Assembly: GCA_902629575.1 (NCBI GenBank)
Contig: CACORJ010000003.1
Location: 62,001-126,000 of the forward strand
Length of the DNA: 64,000 bases
Reading direction: 5' to 3'
DNA from: an uncultured Pelagibacteraceae bacterium
GTDB taxonomy: Bacteria; Pseudomonadota; Alphaproteobacteria; Pelagibacterales; Pelagibacteraceae
Shown: positions 55,118 through 62,676 of the stretch, piece by piece
Layout: the number at the start of each line of letters is the position of its first letter
Numbering within the stretch: the stretch's first letter is position 1
Translations under genes and position numbers: made by a program
Notes under the pieces: model-generated
Seen by the model: the letters and a program-made list of their open reading frames with translations, nothing else
Databases searched by the model: none
What the model was told of the DNA's origin: nothing

Positions 55118-55345
55118 TCAACTCGGATTTTTTTTTAAAAATTCAATATAACTAATCACATCATCATATTTTTCATCTGGGATATCTTTATAACTAGAGT
55201 TGAATTTACTTTTTATACACATGGCAACATGTGCATAAGGATTTCTACCCTTAGGATGATTAGGATGATCTGGTAATTGTCCTTTTAAATAATCGCCAGC
55301 TTCCTGAATAATTTTCCACAGTTTACTTGCATTTTCTTTATTCAT
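55118..55345 (-). CDS. Small protein, ORF6C-like domain
   Basis: 75 residues. The second half, HVAMCIKSKFNSSYKDIPDEKYDDVISYIEFLKK, resembles the ORF6C domain found at the C-terminus of phage antirepressors (pattern ...F..SSYKDIP...YD....Y). Here the domain stands alone with a short N-terminal helix. It lies between convergent genes, 14 nt from the amidinotransferase stop. Possible DNA- or protein-binding function; a phage remnant is conceivable but no other phage genes are near. Family call is by eye and uncertain. Confidence 0.6.
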   Translation of the reverse strand: MNKENASKLWKIIQEAGDYLKGQLPDHPNHPKGRNPYAHVAMCIKSKFNSSYKDIPDEKYDDVISYIEFLKKNPS

Positions 55346-55405
55346 ATTATCTTGTATTATATACCGTCAAAATTTTATAAAATTGGTAATTTTATTTTAT
55401 TTACT

Positions 55406-56095
55406 TTATTTTTCTGATTTTTTTCCAATTAAAATCAAATTTGACTTAATAAAAAAAAACTTAATATTCTTTATTCTAAAATTATATTGATCTAGATTTT
55501 TCATAATTAATTTAAAATCTTTTTCTGACAACAAGTTTAAATTTTCTTCCTTTGCAAAAAAACTTAAACCTATTTTATTTAAAATTTTTCTATGAACTCT
55601 TTTAGGTAACCAATGAATTAATGGAATTTTTGTATGAAATTCAAAAGGGTGATATCTATTAGGAGTAAGAATTATAAAATATTTTTTTGCCATTTTTATA
55701 ATATTACTGCACATTTTTATTTGATTATCAAAATTCCCAACATGCTCAATTGTTGCATTAGAAATTACTACATCTGATTGAAATTCTTTAATTTCTTTCT
55801 CAGTAAAATTTTCAGTTATAGATTTTTTTAAAGTTCTCGAAAAGAAAGATGAATTTATTTTTTGATCAGAAATTGATTTATAAATTTTATATTCTCCTAA
55901 ATTTTTTATCAAATAATTACTTGAAGGATTTGAAGTATCCTCTGTTGTACCTACATCTAATACATCAAATATATCTAATTTATTTAAATATTCTTTCAAT
56001 AAAGATAAGATCTCTTTTCTTTTTCTTAAAAGAATTCTTTCAAAAAAAGAAAAATGGTTTGTTACATAAATTTTTTGACCATTATCAGTATTCAT
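55406..56095 (-). CDS. Class I SAM-dependent methyltransferase
   Basis: 229 residues. A methyltransferase type 11 pattern: DVLDVGTTEDTS (SAM-binding loop, with Thr-Thr-Glu instead of Gly-x-Gly), DVVISNATIEHVGNFDNQIKMCSNIIKMAKKYFIILTPNRYHPFEFHTKIPLIHWLP, common in enzymes acting on sugars or lipid-linked glycans. Strongly A+T-rich, Lys/Ile/Asn-rich. It lies 3 nt downstream of a family 2 glycosyltransferase, so the two probably act on the same glycan or lipid. Confidence 0.78.
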   Translation of the reverse strand: MNTDNGQKIYVTNHFSFFERILLRKRKEILSLLKEYLNKLDIFDVLDVGTTEDTSNPSSNYLIKNLGEYKIYKSISDQKINSSFFSRTLKKSITENFTEKEIKEFQSDVVISNATIEHVGNFDNQIKMCSNIIKMAKKYFIILTPNRYHPFEFHTKIPLIHWLPKRVHRKILNKIGLSFFAKEENLNLLSEKDFKLIMKNLDQYNFRIKNIKFFFIKSNLILIGKKSEK

Positions 56096-56098
56096 TGA

Positions 56099-56800
56099 CT
56101 AATCTAAAAAATTATATTTTAAAATACATCTAATTGCACTAAAACCATCTTTCCAGGTTATCTTTTTGCCTTCATTATACTTACGACCAAAGTATTTTAT
56201 TCCTACTTCATAAATTCTAAAATTTTTCTTTGCAATTTTTGCGGTAATCTCAGGTTCAAATCCAAATCTATTTTCTTTTAAGTTAATATTCTTAATTACA
56301 TCTGCCTTGAAGACTTTATAACAAACTTCCATATCAGTTAAATTTAGATTTGATAACATATTTGATAATAATGTTAAAAATTTATTACCTATAGTGTGCC
56401 AAAAATATAAAACTCTTCTCTCATTATTACCAAGAAATCTAGATCCATAAACTACATCTGCTTGATTGTTTATTATTGGGCCTAATAATTTATTATATTC
56501 TGCAGGATCATATTCTAAATCTGCATCTTGTAATATTATATAATCTCCTGATGCAAATTTAAGACCTTCTCTAATAGCAAAACCTTTTCCATTATTTTTT
56601 TCTAGATCAATTAGATGGTCAAAAAACTCTTGATTTTCATTAATTATTTTAGAAGTTTTATCAGTTGATCCATCATTAATAATAATTATTTCGAAATCTA
56701 AATCATTAATTCTATTTTTATTTATTTTTTTTAAAATTGTCTGTAAGGTATTTTCCTCATTAAAAACCGGTATAATGATTGATAATTTTTTTTTCATCAT
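56099..56800 (-). CDS. Glycosyltransferase family 2 (polyprenyl-phosphate type)
   Basis: 233 residues. The GT-A fold is clear: LSIIIPVFNEENTLQTIL, IIINDGSTDKT (nucleotide site), ILQDADLEYDP (metal-binding DxD) and VYGSRFLGNNERRVLYFWHTIGNKFLTLLSNM. The end with NRFGFEPEITAKIAKKNFRIYEVGIKYFGRKYNEGKKITWKDG matches the dolichol/undecaprenyl-phosphate mannosyl- or glucosyltransferase group. There are no C-terminal membrane helices, so it is the soluble form. It heads a two-gene reverse operon with a methyltransferase. Confidence 0.88.
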   Translation of the reverse strand: MMKKKLSIIIPVFNEENTLQTILKKINKNRINDLDFEIIIINDGSTDKTSKIINENQEFFDHLIDLEKNNGKGFAIREGLKFASGDYIILQDADLEYDPAEYNKLLGPIINNQADVVYGSRFLGNNERRVLYFWHTIGNKFLTLLSNMLSNLNLTDMEVCYKVFKADVIKNINLKENRFGFEPEITAKIAKKNFRIYEVGIKYFGRKYNEGKKITWKDGFSAIRCILKYNFLD

Positions 56801-56880
56801 TTATTAAAACTTGAACTTTAATTTCATTATAGTTATTCTCATAAATAACCCTTTTTTTTCATAATTAAAATTAAAATAAA

Positions 56881-57981
56881 ATGAAAATTAACTCTTATAA
56901 CGATACTATTCATTATATTCTTTGTCCATCTAACACAGATACTGGTGGTCCTAAGGATTTACATCAATTGGCATTAGAATTGAAAAATTTAGGTAAAAAG
57001 GTTTTTATGTATTATTTTTCAATTAATAAAGATGTTGAAAACAAAGATGATAATGAAAAGAAATATGTTCATAAAAATTTGGAAGTATTTGAAATTCCAT
57101 ATGTTGATAAAATTGAAGACTCAGAAAAAAATATCATAATCATTCCTGAAGTTTATCAAGCAATAACTATTTCAAAGAAATTTAAGAATATACAGAAAAT
57201 TCTTTGGTGGTTAAGTTTAGACTTCTATTTCATTACGTATTTTAATGATCATCATTCGAGATTAATTAAGTCAGTTATTAAATTTCCACATGAAATTATA
57301 TGTTTTTTTAATAAGTTGACTAAAAATTATTTTGGAAATATGAGTTTTCCTAAATATCTTAAGTTAATCTATTTAAATTTTCCACTAAAGAATATGCTAA
57401 AATTAGAAAATATTAAAATTAATTTGTCTCAATCAAAATACCAATACAATATATTAAACTCAAAAAATATTAAATCAATTTTACTTTGCGATTATATTCG
57501 TGATGAGTATTTTCAGGCTGCAAAAAAAGTGTCTTACAGAAATAAAGAAAATATAGCTTGTTTCAATCCATCAAAAAGCTCAAGTTTTATGAATAGAATT
57601 ATAGAGTCAAATCCAAACGTAAAATTCATTCCATTGTCTAATTATAACATGACTGAAATAATTGAGATTTTGTCATTAAGTAAGATTTATATTGACTTTG
57701 GGTTTCACCCAGGTGTGGACCATTTACCAAGGGAAGCGGCTATATTGAAAAACTGTATTATCACAAACAAAGAAGGAAGCGCTTTTTATAGTGAAGCTGT
57801 AGGGATAAATGATAAATATAAATTTGAAGAAAAAAATAAAAATTTAGTTAAAATTTCAGAAACTATAAAGAATATATTTTTAAATTTTGATAAAGAGCTA
57901 AAAAATTTTGATGAATATGTTAAAAAAATTGAGGAAGAAAAATCAGAATTTAATAAACAGGTTATAAGTATATTTAACTGA
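56881..57981 (+). CDS. Putative GT-B-type glycosyltransferase
   Basis: 366 residues, no confident family. The N-terminal HYILCPSNTDTGGPKDLHQLALELKNLGKKVFMYYF looks like the donor-less Rossmann half of a GT-B enzyme (GGP motif plus helix). The C-terminal half, IYIDFGFHPGVDHLPREAAILKNCIITNKEGSAF, resembles the acidic EX7E-like site of GT4/GT1 enzymes. The middle is very Lys/Asn/Ile-rich. It diverges from the family 2 glycosyltransferase with an 80-nt gap and no ribosome site. A role in surface glycan or glycolipid synthesis is inferred. Confidence 0.55.
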   Translation: MKINSYNDTIHYILCPSNTDTGGPKDLHQLALELKNLGKKVFMYYFSINKDVENKDDNEKKYVHKNLEVFEIPYVDKIEDSEKNIIIIPEVYQAITISKKFKNIQKILWWLSLDFYFITYFNDHHSRLIKSVIKFPHEIICFFNKLTKNYFGNMSFPKYLKLIYLNFPLKNMLKLENIKINLSQSKYQYNILNSKNIKSILLCDYIRDEYFQAAKKVSYRNKENIACFNPSKSSSFMNRIIESNPNVKFIPLSNYNMTEIIEILSLSKIYIDFGFHPGVDHLPREAAILKNCIITNKEGSAFYSEAVGINDKYKFEEKNKNLVKISETIKNIFLNFDKELKNFDEYVKKIEEEKSEFNKQVISIFN

Positions 57982-58011
57982 TTTTTTAAAAAAAAGCTAA
58001 TTATGAGATTT

Positions 58012-58036
58012 ACTATTTAATCTTTGATTAAATAGT
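58012..58036 (+). repeat. Perfect 11-bp hairpin before the cytidylate kinase gene
   Basis: ACTATTTAATC (58012-58022), loop TTT, GATTAAATAGT (58026-58036): a perfect A+T-rich hairpin, followed by TTATTAAATT and the ATG at 58050. It may end the upstream glycosyltransferase message or act on the kinase leader. It lacks G+C pairs, so stability is limited. Confidence 0.5.
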
Positions 58037-58049
58037 TTATTAAATTAAC

Positions 58050-58706
58050 ATGGTAAAATTCAATAAATTAATTATAGCATGTGACGGAGAGTCAGCTAGT
58101 GGAAAAAGTACTGCAGCGAAATTGGTTTCTAAAAAATATAATCTTTTACATATAAATTCAGGTTTATTTTATAGATACTGCAGTAAGATGATAATCCAAA
58201 AAAAACCGAAAAATCAAATATCTTTTTTGAAAAAAAAATTAAAATCAATCAAATATAATAATATTTCAAATCAAAAACTTCATTCAGAGAATATTTCTAA
58301 TCATGCAGCTATTATTGCTAAAAATAAAAAGATTAGAAGTTTAGTAAATCAGGTACAATTGGATATTATTAAAAAAAATGATCGTATATGTGTTGAAGGT
58401 CGTGATATTGCTAGTAAGATTTTAGCAATAAAACCAAGATATGATTTAGCATTCTATTTTAAATGTAGTTTAGAGGTTGCTGCAAAAAGACGTTGGTTTG
58501 ATATTAAAAAAAAAGTTCCTCTTAATACTGTAAAAAAATCCTTAAAAGCAAGAACAAGTTTAGACAAAAAAAGATTAAATAGTCCATTAATTAAAGTGAA
58601 AGACGCTATTCTAATTAGAACCGATAGATTATCAAAAAGACAAGTTTTAAATAAGATATCAAAACATATTGATTATTATATCAAAAAAAAAAATATTAAT
58701 TTATAA
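58050..58706 (+). CDS. cmk: Cytidylate kinase-like protein
   Basis: 218 residues. Cmk phosphorylates CMP/dCMP. The P-loop GESASGKST is at about residues 12-20, CVEGRDIAS matches the CMK GRDI motif, and RTSLDKKRLNSPLIKVKDAILIRTDRLS matches the C-terminal R..D..R..APL..A.DA motif. It is unusual in having NSGLFYRY where most have DTGxxYR, and in being very Lys-rich. It is not beside rpsA, the common partner, but next to glycosyltransferase genes. It may be the sole housekeeping enzyme or a second copy for CDP- or CMP-sugar supply. Confidence 0.82.
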   Translation: MVKFNKLIIACDGESASGKSTAAKLVSKKYNLLHINSGLFYRYCSKMIIQKKPKNQISFLKKKLKSIKYNNISNQKLHSENISNHAAIIAKNKKIRSLVNQVQLDIIKKNDRICVEGRDIASKILAIKPRYDLAFYFKCSLEVAAKRRWFDIKKKVPLNTVKKSLKARTSLDKKRLNSPLIKVKDAILIRTDRLSKRQVLNKISKHIDYYIKKKNINL

Positions 58707-58707
58707 T

Positions 58708-59442
58708 TTAATTTTTTGTATTTTTGTCAATATCAAAATTTTCTAAAGCTAGTGATAAATTCGAATTATTATCTGATAGGTCATCAGTATTTTTATTTTT
58801 TTCTAATTCTTTTTGTTTCAATCTTAACTCTCTTCTATTTTCCTCTAATTCTTTTTCTTTTTGCTCTTTATCAAATTTTTCTTCCCATTCTTTAATTTTG
58901 ATATACTCCAACTGTTTTTTTCTGTCTTCATCCTCTTTTAAAATTTTTAACTCCTTATTCCTTCGTTTTTGTTCTTTCAATTCTTTATGTTTTTGCTCGT
59001 CTTCTCTTACTTTTAAATCTATATCTTTTCTATTTTGGACTTCTTCCCTTAATTTTAATTCTTTTTCTTTTAATCTTAGTTCATTTGAGATTTGAACTAA
59101 ATTTTCATCTTTTCGTACAAGCCTTTCGGACTCATTTTTTTGCTTCTCTTCTTTTGCTTTTATTTCTCTCTCTCTTACTCTTAACTCTTCTTCTTTTATC
59201 CTTATTTTATTACTATCTTTATTAATTTTTTCTTCCCAGTTTTTTAATTCTTTTCTCTCTTTTTGTATTTGATTCTTTTCCTCAAGCTTCTGAAGTTTTA
59301 TAGATCTAATTTTTTTTAATTCTTTATTTTTTTTATAATTAGTAAATGCATTACTTATTGACTTAGTTGCAAAAGTTGCAATGTTAGTTATGCCTTTTTT
59401 TTTCTTTTCTATTCTTTTTTTTGTTTTTCTTTTATTGTTCAT
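58708..59442 (-). CDS. Highly charged coiled-coil protein
   Basis: 244 residues, of which about 45-220 is an almost unbroken Lys/Glu/Arg-rich helix with heptad spacing, for example LRVREREIKAKEEKQK and ELRLKEKELKLREE. Imperfect internal repeats include LKNWEEKINKD and IKEWEEKFDKE. The basic N-terminus (first 20 residues) and an acidic Asn/Asp-rich tail flank the coil. No enzyme domain, signal peptide or membrane helix. Function unknown; a structural or scaffold role is possible. The opposite strand also has an open frame rich in Ser/Phe, a shadow. A 10-bp inverted repeat touches its start codon. Confidence 0.7.
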   Translation of the reverse strand: MNNKRKTKKRIEKKKKGITNIATFATKSISNAFTNYKKNKELKKIRSIKLQKLEEKNQIQKERKELKNWEEKINKDSNKIRIKEEELRVREREIKAKEEKQKNESERLVRKDENLVQISNELRLKEKELKLREEVQNRKDIDLKVREDEQKHKELKEQKRRNKELKILKEDEDRKKQLEYIKIKEWEEKFDKEQKEKELEENRRELRLKQKELEKNKNTDDLSDNNSNLSLALENFDIDKNTKN

Positions 59443-59474
59443 TTTTCTAAAAAATACATTTCAGTTTAGAAAAA
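59442..59474 (-). repeat. 10-bp inverted repeat abutting the coiled-coil gene start
   Basis: TTTTTCTAAA (59442-59451) and TTTAGAAAAA (59465-59474) are exact reverse complements around 13 nt. On the reverse strand the second arm ends at the first base of the start codon, so a leader hairpin would sit directly in front of the ribosome's landing point. All A/T but for one G/C pair, so chance is possible. Confidence 0.4.
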
Positions 59475-59547
59475 ATGATATTTCAACAAATATTTTTAAA
59501 TTTTGACAAGTTTTTATATACAACCTGTAAGTGTTTATATTGACGTT

Positions 59548-60834
59548 TTAATTTTCCTCGTTTGATTTTTCAGGTTCTGAAATAGGCTCTGTGGTTGGAT
59601 TGAGTTCTATACCAGCTGGGGTAATAGTTTGAGGCATAGCAACAAATTGTGAGTCAGGATTATCCATTGTTGCTCTAATTTTCATTCTGTAAATACCGAA
59701 AATTCCAATAATTAAATGAAATAAAAATAAAAAAATAAAAAAACCATTTGGACCAATTATATCCATAAAAATTGAACATAGAAATGGACCACTCATTGCC
59801 CCAAAGCCAAAAACAAATTGGAGACCTGCACCAGCAGCAACAAATTTTTCCTTAGGAATGTAATCATTTGTATGAGCTAAAATTAAAGAAAACATCGGCA
59901 AGCTACAAAATGAAAAAAGTATCAAGAATATATAAAACCAGGTTTTACTAGTTGCTAAACCATCAGGAAGATACATTTGTCTTGAAACTAAAATTGTTAG
60001 TAACGCAAATATTGATGCACCAAAAGTTGAAAAAACTATTACTTTTCTTCTATCGTAAATATCCGATAATTTTCCAACTGGAAACTGAGATATTGCTCCA
60101 GAAATAGCCAATAAAAAAGTTACTATTGAAATTTCTAATATAGTAAAATTCATAGATGTTGCATAAACTGCCAACAAAGTGAATAATGCTGACTGAATTG
60201 TTCCATAAAAAAAAGAACTTACCATGCCAAAAGGTGAGGCCTCGTAAAGTTTTTTTAAAGACATAGCTTCAATTTTTTTGAATGTTGGAGGTTTTTTCTT
60301 TGTCAGCAAGATTGGTATTAATGCAGCAGAAGTGATTACAGAAATTAAAATAAATGGCTCAAAGTTTTGTGGACTACTAAAATTAAGTAAGAACATGCCT
60401 ATACCCATAGCACCATACAAGATGACCATATAAATAGATAAAACACTTCCTCTATTTTTATTACTTGACCTGTCATTTAGCCAACTTTCAGCAACTGTAT
60501 ATATACAAACCATGCTTATTCCAGTCAGAACTCTTAATAAAAACCAAATAAATGGGGATATCAATATAGAATGCACAAGAATAACCAAAGAAGCTAGGGA
60601 TGCGAAAGCAGCAAAAACTCTTATATGACCAACTCGCGAGATTATATTTGGAATAGAAGCTGCACCTGCAAAATATCCAACAAAATATCCAGACATCATA
60701 AATCCCGTAGCGGTTAAACTAAAATCTTCTTGAACAGCTCTTACACCAAGTAAAGATCCTTGGAAACCATATGCCATCATGAGGAAACCCATTCCTAAAA
60801 ATAGTGCCCACGAGTTCTTAATAACTTTATTCAT
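59548..60834 (-). CDS. Major facilitator superfamily transporter (YcaD-like)
   Basis: 428 residues, twelve membrane helices. The MFS loop 2-3 motif is present in variant form and the inter-domain repeat reads GKLSDIYDRRKVIVFSTFGAS. YTVAESWLNDRSSNKNRGSVLSIYMVILYGAMGIG matches the YcaD/COG0477 subgroup. The C-terminal 40 residues are soluble, acidic and Pro/Thr-rich. Substrate unknown. It is 58 nt downstream of a DMT permease on the same strand, after gshA-gshB, without an obvious terminator between. Confidence 0.9.
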   Translation of the reverse strand: MNKVIKNSWALFLGMGFLMMAYGFQGSLLGVRAVQEDFSLTATGFMMSGYFVGYFAGAASIPNIISRVGHIRVFAAFASLASLVILVHSILISPFIWFLLRVLTGISMVCIYTVAESWLNDRSSNKNRGSVLSIYMVILYGAMGIGMFLLNFSSPQNFEPFILISVITSAALIPILLTKKKPPTFKKIEAMSLKKLYEASPFGMVSSFFYGTIQSALFTLLAVYATSMNFTILEISIVTFLLAISGAISQFPVGKLSDIYDRRKVIVFSTFGASIFALLTILVSRQMYLPDGLATSKTWFYIFLILFSFCSLPMFSLILAHTNDYIPKEKFVAAGAGLQFVFGFGAMSGPFLCSIFMDIIGPNGFFIFLFLFHLIIGIFGIYRMKIRATMDNPDSQFVAMPQTITPAGIELNPTTEPISEPEKSNEEN

Positions 60835-60892
60835 AAATCATGCAGTAATTATTCGCGATTTATTATCAAATCAAGTCTTAATTGTGACAAGC

Positions 60893-61753
60893 TTAAGAAT
60901 TTTTAAGTTTTAAAAAAGAGTGAAGAGCCAAAGTAATTATTATAATTAAACCTCCTTGAAGTGTCTCAAGACTTGGTTGCTCCTTAATAATTAACCAGAC
61001 CCAAATAGGACCAATTATAGTTTCTAATAAAAAGAACAAATTTACCTCTGCAGCAGGTATAAATCTTGGAGCAATTGTTACTAATACAAAAGGTATTGCT
61101 ACACACAATATACACATTAATGGTACTATAATGAGATCTTTTTTAACAAGTAAAAAACTCTCAATGAAAAATAATGCAAAGAGTGCCACTAATAATTTAC
61201 CTACAACTGCTGCAGGTACCAAATTTTTTGTCTTAGCCGAGCGTATTGTAATTGCGCCAATCGCTAAACCGGTTGCAGTAACAAATCCAAGTATATCACC
61301 ATAAAAATTTCCTAATTTGAGAGAGTCAAAAAAAATGTAAATTACAGCTAAAAAAGTAACGATTATTGAAATCCAAGTTTTTTTATCTGGCTTTTCTTTT
61401 AAGATTAATGCACCGAGAATAGCCGAAAGCATTGGTGCAGTAGCTATCATTACAAGAGTATTTGCTACATTTGTATTTTGAATTGAAACAACAAAGGTTA
61501 TATTAGTTAAGCTAAACGTTCCGATGTAGATTAATCCGTGAAAACCACTATCTAAAAGAATTTTAAAAAAATTAAATCTATAAATAAAAAGCATAACAAT
61601 AAAAACGCTAAAAAAAGGGATTATTCCTCTATAAAATACCAATCCCCAAGTTTCAATGTTGGATAGTCTTATAAATAAAGAATCTGGTGTGATAAAAACT
61701 ACCGCAACAAATGCAAGCAAAGAGCCTTTTTGTTGGTTAGTGAGATTTTTCAC
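60893..61753 (-). CDS. DMT-superfamily permease (EamA family)
   Basis: 286 residues, ten membrane helices in two EamA repeats. LLAFVAVVFITPDSLFIRLSNIETWGLVFYRGIIPFFSVFIV is the first-repeat pattern, and FIPAAEVNLFFLLETIIGPIWVWLIIKEQPS the second. The start codon overlaps the gshB stop by 4 nt (ATGA), so it is translated with the glutathione genes. Export or recovery of glutathione, gamma-glutamylcysteine or cysteine-type compounds is a reasonable guess, not shown. Confidence 0.88.
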   Translation of the reverse strand: MKNLTNQQKGSLLAFVAVVFITPDSLFIRLSNIETWGLVFYRGIIPFFSVFIVMLFIYRFNFFKILLDSGFHGLIYIGTFSLTNITFVVSIQNTNVANTLVMIATAPMLSAILGALILKEKPDKKTWISIIVTFLAVIYIFFDSLKLGNFYGDILGFVTATGLAIGAITIRSAKTKNLVPAAVVGKLLVALFALFFIESFLLVKKDLIIVPLMCILCVAIPFVLVTIAPRFIPAAEVNLFFLLETIIGPIWVWLIIKEQPSLETLQGGLIIIITLALHSFLKLKNS

Positions 61754-62676
61754 GCTTTTAACTCTTTCCAGAAAATATCAGCAAGATTAATTTTAGTTAA
61801 ATCGTAAAATGTTTTTAAACCAGTTGGAGATGTGATATTAATATCACCATTAAGTTTTTGATCAATAAAATCTATTCCAGCAAAAAATATTTGTTTTCTT
61901 TTTAAATCTTTTGCAATTTGTTTAGAAATTTTACTTTCAAATTTTGTTAATTGTGTTTTTTTTGCTATGGCACCTTTACTTAAGTTACTTAAATAAGAGC
62001 CTTTTTTTGGCACTCTTGATATTGCCCCATAAACTTTACCATTTATGATAAACACTCTTTTATCACCATTAACTATTTTAGGTAAATATTTTTGACACAT
62101 TATATGACCGTGTTTTTTCAAATATTTTTTTACAAATCTTAAATTAAATTTGTTTAATAAGAATATATCGTTACCACTATAGCTATGAATTGGTTTTAAA
62201 ATAACTTTACTATTTTTTTTTAAAAAATTTTTAATTTCAGAAATATTTTGTGTAAAAATAGTCTCTGGCATAAATTTGAGAAATTTAGCTGAGTAAAGTT
62301 TTTCTGATATATTCCTAACAGATGATGGATCGTTAACAATTTTCACTTTATCTTTTATAGTTTCTAAAATAAAAGTAGTTGAAATATATTCAAGATTAAA
62401 AGGAGGGTCTTGTCTTAATAAAATATATTTGCATTTAATTAAATTAAGTTTTTGTTTTTTGATTATTTTAAAAAACTTTTTAGTCTTATAATTAAATTTT
62501 ATAAAAAAACCCTCAGCAATTACATTTGAATGTATTATTGATAAATCTTTAGGGTTAAAATAAAATATCCTATAATTCTTACTTTGGATTTCGTTTGCAA
62601 GAAAAATTGTTGTATCAGTTAAAGGATTTAATTTTGATGGATGATTTCCCTGTATAGCTACAATCTTATTCATCAT
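61750..62676 (-). CDS. gshB: Glutathione synthetase
   Basis: 308 residues, standard bacterial length. It joins glycine to gamma-glutamylcysteine with ATP. The ATP-grasp layout is visible: LLRQDPPFNLEYISTTFILE (substrate loop), VNDPSSVRNISEKLYSAKF, LKPIHSYSGNDIFLL, MCQKYLPKIVNGDKRVFIINGKVYGAISRVPKKGSYLSNLSKGA, and FAGIDFIDQKLNGDINITSPTGLK near the end. Either ATG at 62676 or 62673 could start it; both overlap the end of gshA. Very Lys-rich but intact. Confidence 0.96.
   Translation of the reverse strand: MMNKIVAIQGNHPSKLNPLTDTTIFLANEIQSKNYRIFYFNPKDLSIIHSNVIAEGFFIKFNYKTKKFFKIIKKQKLNLIKCKYILLRQDPPFNLEYISTTFILETIKDKVKIVNDPSSVRNISEKLYSAKFLKFMPETIFTQNISEIKNFLKKNSKVILKPIHSYSGNDIFLLNKFNLRFVKKYLKKHGHIMCQKYLPKIVNGDKRVFIINGKVYGAISRVPKKGSYLSNLSKGAIAKKTQLTKFESKISKQIAKDLKRKQIFFAGIDFIDQKLNGDINITSPTGLKTFYDLTKINLADIFWKELKA

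Noticed and set aside
58724..59095. 123-codon Ser/Phe-rich frame opposite the coiled-coil gene
   Set aside because: The antisense of a Lys/Glu repeat yields Phe/Ser runs; the real gene is the coiled coil.
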